A stretch of DNA of 64,000 nucleotides from Cordylochernes scorpioides (Eukaryota; Arthropoda; Arachnida; Pseudoscorpiones; Chernetidae), in the NCBI GenBank assembly GCA_030710605.1, contig CP092880.1, positions 14,612,454 to 14,676,453 on the forward strand, read 5' to 3'. The notes beneath the pieces are model-generated. The model ran no database searches. It worked only from the letters and a program-made list of their open reading frames with translations, and was not told the DNA's origin. Made by a program: the position numbers and the translations under genes. The number at the start of each line of letters is the position of its first letter. Within the stretch, counting starts at the first letter, position 1. Below are positions 21,401 through 30,962 of the stretch, one piece after another.

Positions 21401-22402
21401 TTGTGCTGAGATCGGGTAAATAGAGATGAGAGGTGACTCTACAAGAGTAGAGAAAGAACAAGGTAAAACAGATAAGAAACCTGATATATCTCCAGTAGTT
21501 GTGCTGAGATCGGGTAAATAGAGATGAGAGGTGACTCTGCAAGAGTAGAGAAAGAACAAGGTAAAACAGGTAAGAAACCTGATATATCTCCAGTAGTTGT
21601 GCTGAGATCGGGTAAATAGAGATGAGAGGTGACTCTACAAGAGTAGAGAAAGAACAAGGTAAAACAGGTAAGACACCTGATATATCTCCAGTAGTTGTGC
21701 TGAGATCGGGTAAATAGAGATGATAGGTGGCTCTACAAGAGTAGAGAAAGAACAAGGTAAAACAGGTAAGACACCTGATATATCTCCAGTAGTTGTGCTG
21801 AGATCGGGTAAATAGAGATGAGAGGTGACTCTACAAGAGTAGAGAAAGAACAAGGTAAAACAGGTAAGACACCTGATATATCTCCAGTAGTTGTGCTGAG
21901 ATCGGGTAAATAGAGATGAGAGGTGGCTCTACAAGAGTAGAGAAAGAACAAGGTAAAACAGGTAAGACACCTGATATATCTCCAGTAGTTGTGCTGCGAT
22001 CAGGTAAATAGAGATGAGAGGTGGCTCTACAAGAGTAGAGAAAGAACAAGGTAAAACAGGTAAGAAACCTGATATATCTCCAGTAGTTGTGCTGAGATCG
22101 GGTAAATAGAGATGAGAGGTGGCTCTACAAGAGTAGAGAAAGAACAAGGTAAAACAGGTAAGAAACCTGATATATCTCCAGTAGTTGTGCTGAGATCGGG
22201 TAAATAGAGATGAGAGGTGACTCTACAAGAGTAGAGAAAGAACAAGGTAAAACAGGTAAGACACCTGATATATCTCCAGTAGTTGTGCTGAGATCGGGTA
22301 AATAGAGATGAGAGGTGACTCTACAAGAGTAGAGAAAGAACAAGGTAAAACAGGTAAGAAACCTGATATATCTCCAGTAGTTGTGCTGAGATCGAGTAAA
22401 TG
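18435..22402. repeat. 98-bp minisatellite, about 40 units
   Basis: Tandem units of exactly 98 bp. The first three (to about 18715) form a diverged subtype with TTACCAGCATTTGCTCTTTG. The rest are nearly uniform with TCTCCAGTAGTTGTGCTGAG and differ by a few diagnostic bases (AAGG/ACGG, AAGAAAC/AAGACAC, GACTCT/GGCTCT). Each unit holds the small palindrome CTCTAC-AAGA-GTAGAG. Minus-strand frames run about 70 codons, but because 98 is not a multiple of three they are by-products and not genes. Confidence 0.97.
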
Positions 22403-22404
22403 GC

Positions 22405-22928
22405 AAGCAAGAGCCAATGGTCCACGTCGGAGCATAAAGCTTGGTTATAGCCCTTGCCTCCGGAATTTTAATTCAGCAACGCTGGCATAATTGCAGAACT
22501 AGGGTTCTCTCCTTCTACCCCCAGATCTCAGCTCTTCACTGAATTACTTTATCGCTAATTATAATAGCTCTTCATATTTTAATTTGTCATGCTCAAAACT
22601 TCCTCAGATGTTTTATAATATAAATTAGTTGAAATATGAAATAAATTTTGAGGGGTGAAGAAATAATTTGATAACTTATTTTAATGAGAGGAAGAACACA
22701 GCACACATGCAAACTATAACTGTATTCATAAAATCAGCATTTATGTTCCAGAGCTTGATGTTCAATATTCACTAGCTGTATGTCCTCCCTAATCCCGTCC
22801 CTGGACTCAAAATTCTTGGCCAACCCATCCCTATTAGAAAGACTATAACCATCTTAGGGGAGGGATACGACCAGATAGGTCTCTCACCTATCCAAAGTCA
22901 TTCGTAGTGTCGAGTAATTGTCCGAATA
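22405..22928. other. No recognisable feature
   Basis: Right flank of the minisatellite. AT-rich, with no convincing open frame or repeat. Confidence 0.5.
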
Positions 22929-23645
22929 TTGACCAACTCAATCCATAGGAAATTCGGTATTTCTTATACTGCTGGCATCATATCCTTCAGTGTCAGCTTG
23001 GGGTCGTCGTACTTCCTCCAAGGAGGGTGCCCGTCAGCTCCACTACACGTTTGCAAATCATATATTGAGAGGGGGCCTTTGTACGCCAACCATACCAGCC
23101 ATATCTCTGACAGGCAGTCCTTCTCTTGACATCATCATCCAGGCTCGGCTGGCTTTCCTAAAGGAGATCAAGGAGGGGAACTACGAATCGAAGCCAGGAC
23201 CTACTGCGCTGCCATAGCCCCCATTCAGACTACCCCTTTTTTTCAGTTTGAACCTAGAAGAGGTAACAACGCCACTAATTTTCACAGATGGATCAAAAAG
23301 TGATTCAGGCGTTGGTACTGCGATCATCTTCCCTTCCCAAGAACATCAGCAAGTTCTCCTACGGATTCACTCAGACTGCACTCCTTTTCAAGTTGAACTT
23401 ATAGTAATTCTCTGGGCAGCTCAACTCGCGGAGATAAGTACAACCAAAGCAGGAGTGACCATTGCCTCGGACTGTAGATCCGCTTTAGCAGCTATCTGCT
23501 CCTCTGGACCAATACGTACATCGCTAGTGGTGAAAATAATAAAAGTCCTTAACAGATCTCCTCACATCAGGCTGTGTTGGGTACGGGGACACACTGGAAT
23601 CTAAGGCAATGAACTAGCAGACAGTGCAGCAAAAAAAAATAGAAA
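22929..23645 (+). pseudogene. Non-LTR retrotransposon RNase H domain, broken
   Basis: From 23248 the frame reads IFTDGSKSDSGVG (first Asp), FQVELIVILWAAQ (Glu), IASDCRSALAAI (second Asp), and CWVRGHTGI, stop, GNELADSAA (C-terminal His and Asp). These are the cellular-type RNase H motifs found at the end of ORF2 in I/R1/Jockey-group LINEs. One in-frame TAA lies between HTGI and GNELAD. Preceding sequence to 22929 has no clean frame. It is the remains of a LINE ORF2 3' region. Confidence 0.75.
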
Positions 23646-24079
23646 AGGTATTTGGCAAAAATAAAATTCGAGTCTACAAGCCAAAAAAGCCTTAAAATGT
23701 GCGCACAATTAAAAGGTGAGAGCACCGAATTTTATATCTAAGACGCCCTGCGCCTCTGCAAAGAGATAAATCTTAAAATGAATGAGGAAAATATGATGAA
23801 AGGGATAACCGAGGAGCTCTACTAGGTGCTTCTCCTCCCAAGGGATGTGTATAACAATGAACCATTCGTCACCGAGTGTCACCGTAAGCGAGTTACTCCA
23901 ACCAGGTTTACATTAATTAGGAAAATTGTCAGCGAGGAGGTACAGCGATACTTAGCCTTTCTCGAAAAAAAAAACAAATATTGCTGCAATCAAGTATAGG
24001 ATACAGCAGGAAATAAAAAACTCTTTCATTAATTTCTAGAGGTTACCCTTAAAATAGAGCATTCAGGCCATTACCAATC

Positions 24080-24320
24080 CCTAGGTACGAGATTCCAACA
24101 CAGAATGTCCCTACCAAGACCGCAGTATCCCAAACAAGAAAACGGAAAACGCGACATCAACGAATGGAGAATCACTGAAGGAAAGCCAATCTGTTTCTAC
24201 TCTGCGGACATCTTGGCCACGTCATCAGCTGCTGCCATGACAGAAGGAGAGATTATGAAGAAAGATAAATTTGGAATTCCTAACAGAGAAAGACAGGATC
24301 CTATGTGACCATCTAGAATT
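24080..24320 (+). pseudogene. Fragment with CCHC zinc knuckle, retroelement debris
   Basis: Allowing a frame change, about 24188-24250 reads CFY/CGHLGHVISC followed by basic residues, a nucleocapsid-like CCHC knuckle. Upstream 24105-24185 is an open basic stretch (PKQENGKRDINEWR). The parental element is not identifiable. Confidence 0.4.
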
Positions 24321-24930
24321 CCCGAATAAGCCAAATGTCCAATCACGACCTTCAAAGAGAAGATATAGACCGCTATTGAAGTCCTTTCCTTTAACTCTAG
24401 TAGAACCGGAAAAATCCAGTCGGTCACCTCGCCGTTCCCACTCGGAAAACTAGGACCTGCGATCTTTAATGGGAATAAGGCCCCGCAATCCATATAGATA
24501 AAACACTAGCAGATTTTTCAGTTGTAAAGTTTTTAGATACAGAACTATTCATAGCGATCTGTATACCAAATTTTGGTTATTCATTCCTTGATGTCTCATA
24601 CTTATTTTTATTCTCCAAATATTGGTAGTTATTGCAAGGAACTCTTCCTAGTAAATTTGAAATGAACCAGGCGATAAGGATTGGTAGTTTTATTTATTTT
24701 TTAATATATTCAATTTTAAAATCGTGAATTTTTTGCTTTGATATATATTTTTTAATATATATCATCACTAAATTGCTTTGTCTTCCAAAATATATGCCTA
24801 TTATTGAGTTTTATAAAGTTTTAATTGTCGATATTTCGTTTCTCTAATTCAATTCCTAAATATCCACAATTATAACTGTACGTATATATAGAATTTTTTA
24901 CATATTTTTATTTTTCCCAAGCCAAAGCTT

Positions 24931-25230
24931 GGAGGTCGGTGGAAGTCTAAACTGTTGGTTTCCGATCGCTACGACCCGGGAACAAATCCCGCATTTTCTA
25001 ATTTAAAATAAATGCTCCAATGGCCCCCGAATCTTTCAAAAGTCCAACCCCACCAGCGAGTGCAAATAACCAAACGTGGTTCTGGCACATTCGTGAGTGC
25101 AAAGTTGAACTGCTTTTCATATGTGTAGACATGTGGTGCATTTACAGTAAAAGCAGTCGCTTATTTCTACCCACAATGATTATCATGGCCTAAACCACGT
25201 GTACTAGGGATAAGCAAAAAAAAAATGTTG
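24931..25230 (+). mobile_element. tRNA-derived SINE (family B), diverged copy
   Basis: Starts AGGTCGGTGGAAG, with a decayed B box (GGGAACAAATCCC), the family body (CACATTCGTGAGTGCAAAG) and tail CTAGGGATAAGC followed by poly-A. Six other copies lie in the window. Confidence 0.8.
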
Positions 25231-25439
25231 GAAAGTAATTAATGCAGGATAAGCCGAATTCTGGCAAAATGCCTTGGGTCCAATGATCGAAGAGCCCAGC
25301 GTGACGTATGCAAATATATTAGGTCAGCAAATATTGATACACCGCGGTGATTTGGAGATCAATGCATCGATTGTTGCCAGTACCTGTCTTTCTCGCTGGC
25401 TGGCTCTCTCTTTCTTTTCCTGGGCGTTTGGCCCCTGTA

Positions 25440-25975
25440 GCTTTAGAAAGCTCAATTTTATTTTTTATTGTAATGAAACAGGTCGCACATTCGCAATATA
25501 CCAACCACAGATACATTATAATTGGGGTTGAGGGGTCGGTGGAAGGATGGTCTAAACCGTTGGTTTTTGATTGCTACAACCCAGGTTCGATTCCCGCATT
25601 GGGCACTTTTTTCTGTTTAAAAAAATGCTCAAATGGGCCCCCGATTCTTGCAAAAGGCCAACCCCACCAGCGAGTGCAAATAACCAAACGGGGCTCTAGC
25701 ACATTTGTAAGTGCAAATTCGAACTGCTTTTCACATGTGTAAACATGTGGTGACTTACAGTAAAAGCAGTCGTCTATTTCTACCCACCATGATTATCATG
25801 GCCTGTACCAAGTGTACTAGGGATAAGCAAAAAAATATATTTAAAAAAAAAACATTATAATAACATAAGTCACAAATCTCAGCGATTATTTATGGAAGCG
25901 CTCATATCAAGGCAAAACAACACCATCAACAGAAAGATAGACCTTCTAGAATTTTAAGACCTATTATTCCCCAAT
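25440..25975 (+). pseudogene. Penelope-like element GIY-YIG endonuclease C-terminus, split by a SINE
   Basis: 25480-25522 reads CNETGRTFAIYQPQIHYN. After the SINE at 25523-25851 the sequence resumes SHKSQRLFMEALISRQNN and TINRKIDLLEF. Joined across the SINE, the order of residues parallels the Penelope-type fragment at 59105-59347 (NGHIFNLKQAIAHYHD, KQQRLFLEALVSSKIN, SINRKIDLP). In Penelope-like elements this is the end of the nuclease domain that nicks target DNA. The rest of the RT is absent. A hammerhead-bearing terminal repeat follows at 26172. Confidence 0.6.
25523..25851 (+). mobile_element. tRNA-derived SINE (family B) with 10-bp target duplication
   Basis: Flanked by ACATTATAAT (25513-25522 and 25852-25861). 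The tRNA-related head has an A-box-like TGGAAGGATGGTCTA and a perfect B box GGTTCGATTCC (25584-25594). The body ends TACTAGGGATAAGC and an A-rich tail. Mobilised by LINE machinery after Pol III transcription, as known for such SINEs. Inserted in the Penelope endonuclease fragment. Confidence 0.9.
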
Positions 25976-26171
25976 AATGTTTAATAATATAGAACTCTGC
26001 AATAGAGAATATAACTATAAAATAATAAGTCAAATTCAAACAATAATCTAACACTCAAGATATAATAAACTAGTAATATGCAAATAATAATCAGCTCAAT
26101 ATAATTTATACCAATATGCAAATAACCGGCCAAAACATATATATATATATATATGAAAAACAATAGAAAAA

Positions 26172-26390
26172 TTGGTCGCAGTGGTACAGCCTACTCCACG
26201 CTGACGAGCGCAAACAGCGCGAAACGCGTTCGTGAATGGCTTTTCTTGAATTATCAAGAAATTGGGTTGGCCAAATATCAGGGAACAGGTTAAATCAATG
26301 AATAGTTGATTTCTGTTCCACCAGATGGCGCTCTGCCTTCTGAAAAGTACATGTGCTCCTGGTCAGGATATGCCTACTTTGTTTTTATTA
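26172..26390 (+). repeat. Family C Penelope-type terminal repeat with hammerhead
   Basis: The most complete family C copy: TTGGTCGCAGTGGTACAGCC, the hammerhead at 26197-26234, GAATGGCTTTTCTTGAATTA, TTGGGTTGGCCAAATATC, CCACCAGATGGCGCTCTGCC and GGTCAGGATATGCC. Placed just downstream of Penelope endonuclease sequence, where Penelope-like elements carry their pseudo-LTR. Confidence 0.7.
26197..26234 (+). ncRNA. Hammerhead ribozyme, type I with minimal stem III
   Basis: CACG (26197-26200), CTGACGA (26201-26207), GCGC-AAACA-GCGC (26208-26220), GAAA (26221-26224), C-GC-G, UU (26229-26230), CGTG (26231-26234). Stem I is CACG/CGTG. Stem II GCGC/GCGC differs from GGGC/GCCC at 11567 by a compensatory pair. 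Cleavage is predicted after U26230 (GUU, an allowed triplet). Position 7 is C, which the hammerhead consensus tolerates. Confidence 0.85.
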
Positions 26391-26638
26391 TATATATACA
26401 AGTATAACAGTTATCGATTCGCCGCCAGGAGGCCAAACTGCAAGCAGCACGTGCGTTCGCTCTCGGTAAATATACTTTTAACAATCTACTTTAATATTTA
26501 ATGAACCTAATTTTAAAGATATAATTAACTTAGTAATACTATACCCCAAATAGAATCTTAGCACTTACTGTTAAATCTTACTTTTTTTTCTAAAATCAGA
26601 CACCAAGAAAAAAAGGATGAAATTTACATACATAGTAC

Positions 26639-27091
26639 TTGCATTGTTTGTTTTTTTTTGTCGCTGGCATTAAAGAGCCTAAATTTCTCGTTGAGAAGTA
26701 CGATGAATTCAAAAACCTATCTTACAATAACAAAATGTACCCATCCTGCCACCTTACGCTAACTCAAAAGTATTATTCTGCCTACTTGATAAGAGTGATT
26801 GCCATTCTACTGATCATTGGTGGCGTGGAACTTAACCCCGGGCCCCCTACAAAAAAGCAAACAACTCTGTCGACTGTACAAACTACTGAGACAAAGGAAG
26901 CTATTGAAGATGATCTCAAATCTATTGTTAAACAAATCCACACAGAGCTAAGGACTTTAGGAGAAAGACTAGAAACTAGATTACAAAACATCGAACAAAA
27001 GTTCGAGGAATGGGATCAAAGATTGACCGTTATCGAAACTTCACAGAAAACATGCTTGGAATTAGCCACAAAAAAAACGATTGAAGAATAA
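26639..27091 (+). CDS. LINE ORF1, N-terminal part with 2A-like motif
   Basis: 150 residues. The likely start is an internal Met at 26735 (MYPSCHLTL). A hydrophobic stretch (AYLIRVIAILLII) runs into GGVELNPGP, very close to the 2A ribosome-skipping consensus (Asp-x-Glu-x-Asn-Pro-Gly-Pro) but with Gly for the Asp. After it comes a charged, heptad-like region (LKSIVKQIHTELRTLGERLE) suggesting a coiled coil for trimerisation. The frame stops at IEE just before the next part, through a 1-nt shift near 27085-27092. Confidence 0.75.
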   Translation: MHCLFFFVAGIKEPKFLVEKYDEFKNLSYNNKMYPSCHLTLTQKYYSAYLIRVIAILLIIGGVELNPGPPTKKQTTLSTVQTTETKEAIEDDLKSIVKQIHTELRTLGERLETRLQNIEQKFEEWDQRLTVIETSQKTCLELATKKTIEE

Positions 27092-27114
27092 AAAGTCTAG
27101 ATGATCATGGTGAT

Positions 27115-27555
27115 ATGTTGGACAGGAAAATAAGGGAAAATAACCTTATATTTTACGGTATAAAAGGGCCCGAAGCCGAAAACTCAGATGAAACTTTATG
27201 CAAATTGGTTACGGCGATAAATGAAAAGATGCAAATACAAGTCGAATCGGAAATAATGCGTTGTCATCGGCTTTCAAAGAAAGCTAACGCGCCAATTTTG
27301 GTTGAAATTCCGAAACAAAGCACAAGAATTGCTCTACTTAGGAATTCCTACAAATTCAGAGATGATAAGATTTTTGTAAACAAAGATTACATTCTGAAGA
27401 CCCGAGAACAACGCCGCTTACTGATTTCTAAGAAGAAAGAACTATCCGAAAAAGGAATACGCTCAAAATTAAGAGACAATAAGCTTTTTGCAAATGGACA
27501 AAAATACGAAGTCGTTGACGGTAGAGTGGTTGGTGAAAGGGGCTCTACATTATAG
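27115..27555 (+). CDS. LINE ORF1, C-terminal RNA-binding part
   Basis: 146 residues in a different frame. Extending upstream through the shift gives IKSLDDHGDMLDRKIREN then NLIFYGI, the usual start of the RRM-like domain in LINE ORF1 proteins. RCHRLSKK and the basic C-terminus (KTREQRRLLISKKKE) fit RNA binding and chaperone activity. It overlaps the open frame of ORF2 by 68 nt. Confidence 0.75.
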   Translation: MLDRKIRENNLIFYGIKGPEAENSDETLCKLVTAINEKMQIQVESEIMRCHRLSKKANAPILVEIPKQSTRIALLRNSYKFRDDKIFVNKDYILKTREQRRLLISKKKELSEKGIRSKLRDNKLFANGQKYEVVDGRVVGERGSTL

Positions 27556-30274
27556 CAGTCGACGCAGCCCCGAATTGATGTTGACAAATCAGAAACTTTA
27601 CAGACACTACAAAATAAAATACATACAAATAAAGATTCACAAAAAGGTTTTAAGACTATTAGCTTTAAAAAAAACAAAAGTTACTGTAAATACAATAATA
27701 TGCTGGAATATAAATGGACTTTTTAGGTTGCTCTCTGTTTTTCCACTTCTCGAGTACATTAAAAATTACGAGATCTTCGCTTTACTTGAAACATGGTGTA
27801 TAAATCTCACAAATATAACATTAGAGGATTTCCAAATTTTTGAACATCCGGCAACAAAGACCACAGAAAGGGGTAGGGGATCAGGAGGAATAATTGTGGG
27901 TGTCAAAAAAGGGGGACATTACAGGTTGCACAGTACAGAAAAGGATAACATCTGGATATCGATTTTCTTATCACAAAACATAGGAACCGACAAACCTACC
28001 ACCTGCTTGATATTTGTATATCTCCCTCCAAACGAACTGTACCAGAATAACTTAGCTAGATTAACTAAATATATGGAAAAACAGATAACTGACGGGAAAG
28101 AACTAATTCTAATTGGGGATTTAAATATTAGAACTGGAGGGCTCGGGGGACTGTATAATCCAACAAATCTTCAACTCTCTTTAGTTTCCGAAAGAAAAGC
28201 AAGAGATCTAATAATTTCACCACTGGCTGAAGGACTTCTCGAGTTTCTCGAGGACAATTCGCTGACAATAATCAACGGAAGATCAACAGGAGACAGAGAG
28301 GGAGACTTTACATATGTTTCGGAGAGAGGCTCATCAACTATTGATTACTGCATAGTTTCACAAGGAATACTGGAAAAAATATCAGACTTCAGGATAGAAA
28401 CCCAGATGTATTCAGATCACCTTCCTCTTATCCTGAAGATAACAGTCCAAAACACCTATGAAAATAAATCTAAGGTAGAAGAATATGGTGTTACGAGATA
28501 CAGATGGACACCTGAGGGAATTAATACATTTAAACATGAATTAAAGGAATCGCAAGTAGTAAAAATATCAAATCTCGATAGCTCCGTAAATACTTTCACT
28601 CAAAGAATTACTGAGGCAATGCCAACATCAGGAATAATGTACTTAACTAAGGGTGCCCCCGGACAATCTAAACCATGGTTTGACAAAAACTGTTACGAAA
28701 TGAAAAAGCTAACAAAAGAAAGTCTGAAGGAATACCGTAGAACCAACAGAAAGGAAGACCTTGAAAGCTATGCTCTCCATAGAAAGAAATATCTCGGTTT
28801 ATTAGATGATAAAAGAAAGAAATATATTCAGGAAAAACAAGAAATATTGAGATATATAAAAGATTCAAAGTCCTTTTGGAAGACCATTGCGCTATTTAAA
28901 AGAGCAACAAAAATTCAAGGAGAAATTACTGTACAGGAATGGCACGAATTTTATTGCGAATTAATGAGTATTGAGGAAAAAGAGAAGATTTGTAATATAG
29001 AAGTGAGGATCTTGCCGAGCGATCCAATACTTGATCCAGAGATAACTTCTGAAGAGATAGGCAGGGCAATCAGAGATTTGAAAAATAACAAGGCAAGTGG
29101 ACCTGATGACATCCCCAATGAAATAATAAAAGTACTCCCAGATTCATACATGGGTTTATTAGAACAATTTTACAATAGAGCTCTGATAATGGGACACTAT
29201 CCTACAATATGGACTAAATCGACCATACATCCAATCTTTAAAAGCGGCGACAAAGACAACCCTTCAAATTACCGTGGTATAGCACTGATAAGTAATTTAT
29301 CGAAACTTTTTATGACAATACTAAGATCAAGACTGAATGAATGGGTAGAAAGAAGAAACGTCATTCCAGAAAATCAGGCGGGTTTCCGAAGGGGTCGATC
29401 GTGTGTGGATCTGATATTCACATTGACCACTCTAATACAACTTTCACTGAGAAAAAAGAGAGGAAAATTATATGTATTTTTTGTTAATTTGAGAAAAGCA
29501 TTCGATACAGTTCCTCACTCATTACTTTGGAAGAAATTAACCAATCTGGGCGTGAGCTATCAATTTATACATGCAATTAGAAATTACTACGAACAGGCGA
29601 CTGTAGCAGTCAGATGGAGGGGATCAATTACAGAAAATATTAAGATACATTCGGGCGTTTTACAAGGAGAGCCACTATCGCCATTACTCTTTATATTATT
29701 CATGACGGACCTGATTAAAATGTATGACAACTCAGATCTGACGAGTGTATACCTGCCGGAATTTGGTGATGTTCACCTGCTGATGTATGCAGATGATATT
29801 GCTATTATAGGGGAGTCGAGGATAAACTTCCAAAAAAAGATTAATATATTGAAAGAATATCTTGGTGAGAACTATATGACACTGAACGAGTCCAAATCGA
29901 AGGTTATGGTATTCCGCAATGGTGGTAAACCCTCAAGAGAAGATAGATGGTATTGGAATGGTAAACCTCTGATGGTAACAAGAAGATATAATTACTTGGG
30001 ATACACTCTGGTCAGTACAACTAAAACCACTCAAGCCGCAAACTTTTTCAAAGGAAGAGCACTCGCGGCAATAAATGCTACAACCCCAATATTGGCAAAA
30101 TCAAAAATTAATTCATTAAACTCTGCAATGAAACTGTTTGATTCTATTGTGATGGCTGTTTTGATGTATGCTGCTCCAATTTGGGCAACAGAGTATAAAG
30201 ATTTATTAGACCATATACAAGATACATTTATTCGTAGGTTCTTGAATTTGCCTAGATATACTAAGGATACATAA
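27488..30274 (+). CDS. LINE ORF2: AP endonuclease and reverse transcriptase
   Basis: 928 residues; the true start is probably downstream of 27488, before CWNINGLF. Endonuclease motifs: CWNING, LLETWC, ILIGDLNIRTG, STIDYCIVS, YSDHLPLIL. RT motifs: KASGPDDIPNEI, WTKSTIHPIFKSG, SNYRGIALIS, NQAGFRRGRS, FFVNLRKAFDTVPH (motif A, Asn where the catalytic Asp is expected), GVLQGEPLSPLLF, LMYADDIAII (motif C intact). The frame is lost near 30258 by a 1-nt indel just before the Helitron. The protein would nick DNA and prime cDNA synthesis there. Confidence 0.93.
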   Translation: MQMDKNTKSLTVEWLVKGALHYSSRRSPELMLTNQKLYRHYKIKYIQIKIHKKVLRLLALKKTKVTVNTIICWNINGLFRLLSVFPLLEYIKNYEIFALLETWCINLTNITLEDFQIFEHPATKTTERGRGSGGIIVGVKKGGHYRLHSTEKDNIWISIFLSQNIGTDKPTTCLIFVYLPPNELYQNNLARLTKYMEKQITDGKELILIGDLNIRTGGLGGLYNPTNLQLSLVSERKARDLIISPLAEGLLEFLEDNSLTIINGRSTGDREGDFTYVSERGSSTIDYCIVSQGILEKISDFRIETQMYSDHLPLILKITVQNTYENKSKVEEYGVTRYRWTPEGINTFKHELKESQVVKISNLDSSVNTFTQRITEAMPTSGIMYLTKGAPGQSKPWFDKNCYEMKKLTKESLKEYRRTNRKEDLESYALHRKKYLGLLDDKRKKYIQEKQEILRYIKDSKSFWKTIALFKRATKIQGEITVQEWHEFYCELMSIEEKEKICNIEVRILPSDPILDPEITSEEIGRAIRDLKNNKASGPDDIPNEIIKVLPDSYMGLLEQFYNRALIMGHYPTIWTKSTIHPIFKSGDKDNPSNYRGIALISNLSKLFMTILRSRLNEWVERRNVIPENQAGFRRGRSCVDLIFTLTTLIQLSLRKKRGKLYVFFVNLRKAFDTVPHSLLWKKLTNLGVSYQFIHAIRNYYEQATVAVRWRGSITENIKIHSGVLQGEPLSPLLFILFMTDLIKMYDNSDLTSVYLPEFGDVHLLMYADDIAIIGESRINFQKKINILKEYLGENYMTLNESKSKVMVFRNGGKPSREDRWYWNGKPLMVTRRYNYLGYTLVSTTKTTQAANFFKGRALAAINATTPILAKSKINSLNSAMKLFDSIVMAVLMYAAPIWATEYKDLLDHIQDTFIRRFLNLPRYTKDT

Positions 30275-30300
30275 TAAGACCAGAAACAGGCCGCGTCTCA

Positions 30301-30962
30301 TCTATATATATAATTGCCTTATTCTGTCTGAAGCTCACGGATAGAATGCGCGCCCATTGGCTGCCGGCGAACACGTGTCCTCCCTGCCCCCCTCTAGACA
30401 ACCCTGTTATCAGCTGTGTGATACATACACCTGTCTATAGCGGCCATTCTAGACAACCCTGTTATCAGCAGTGTGTTACATCCACCTGTCTATACAGACC
30501 ACCCTGTCTATAGCGACCACTGACCACCCTGCCTATAGCGACCACTCTAGACAACCCTGTTATCAGCTGTGTGATACATCCACCTGTCTTTACAGACCAC
30601 CCTGTATATAGCGGCCATTCTAGATAACCCTGTTATCAGCTGTGTGATACATACACCTGTCTATAGCGGCCACTCTAGACAACCCTGTTATCAGCTGTGT
30701 GATACATCCACCTGTCTATACAGTCCACCCTGTCTATAGCGGTCACTTTAGGCAACCCTGTTATCAGCAGTGTGATACATACACCTGTCTATACAGACCA
30801 CCCTGTCTATAGCGGCCACTCTAGACAACCCTGTTATCAGCTGTGTGATACATACACCTGTCTATACAGACCACCCTGTCTATAGCGACCACCCAAGACA
30901 ACGTTTTTAAAATATATTCGCACTCGTGTAAAACCCGGGCGTTGCCCGGGCCATTCGTCTAG
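30301..30962 (+). mobile_element. Non-autonomous Helitron inserted in the LINE
   Basis: 662 bp. It starts TCTATATATATAATTGCC after an A and ends CCCGGGC-GTT-GCCCGGG, CCATTCGT, CTAG before a T. This is the A|T insertion without duplication typical of Helitrons. About 30400-30890 is a tandem array built from ACCCTGTCTATAGCG and CAACCCTGTTATCAGC. Removing it restores the LINE reading frame exactly. Confidence 0.93.

Noticed and set aside
18435-22402. CRISPR-like array
   Set aside because: Units are contiguous without unique spacers, and the context is eukaryotic.
18434-22435. Dozens of overlapping minus-strand frames of about 72 codons (…LYLPDLSTTTGDISG…)
   Set aside because: They are the 98-bp minisatellite read in rotating frames. 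98 is not a multiple of three and there are no gene signals, so no protein family is implied.
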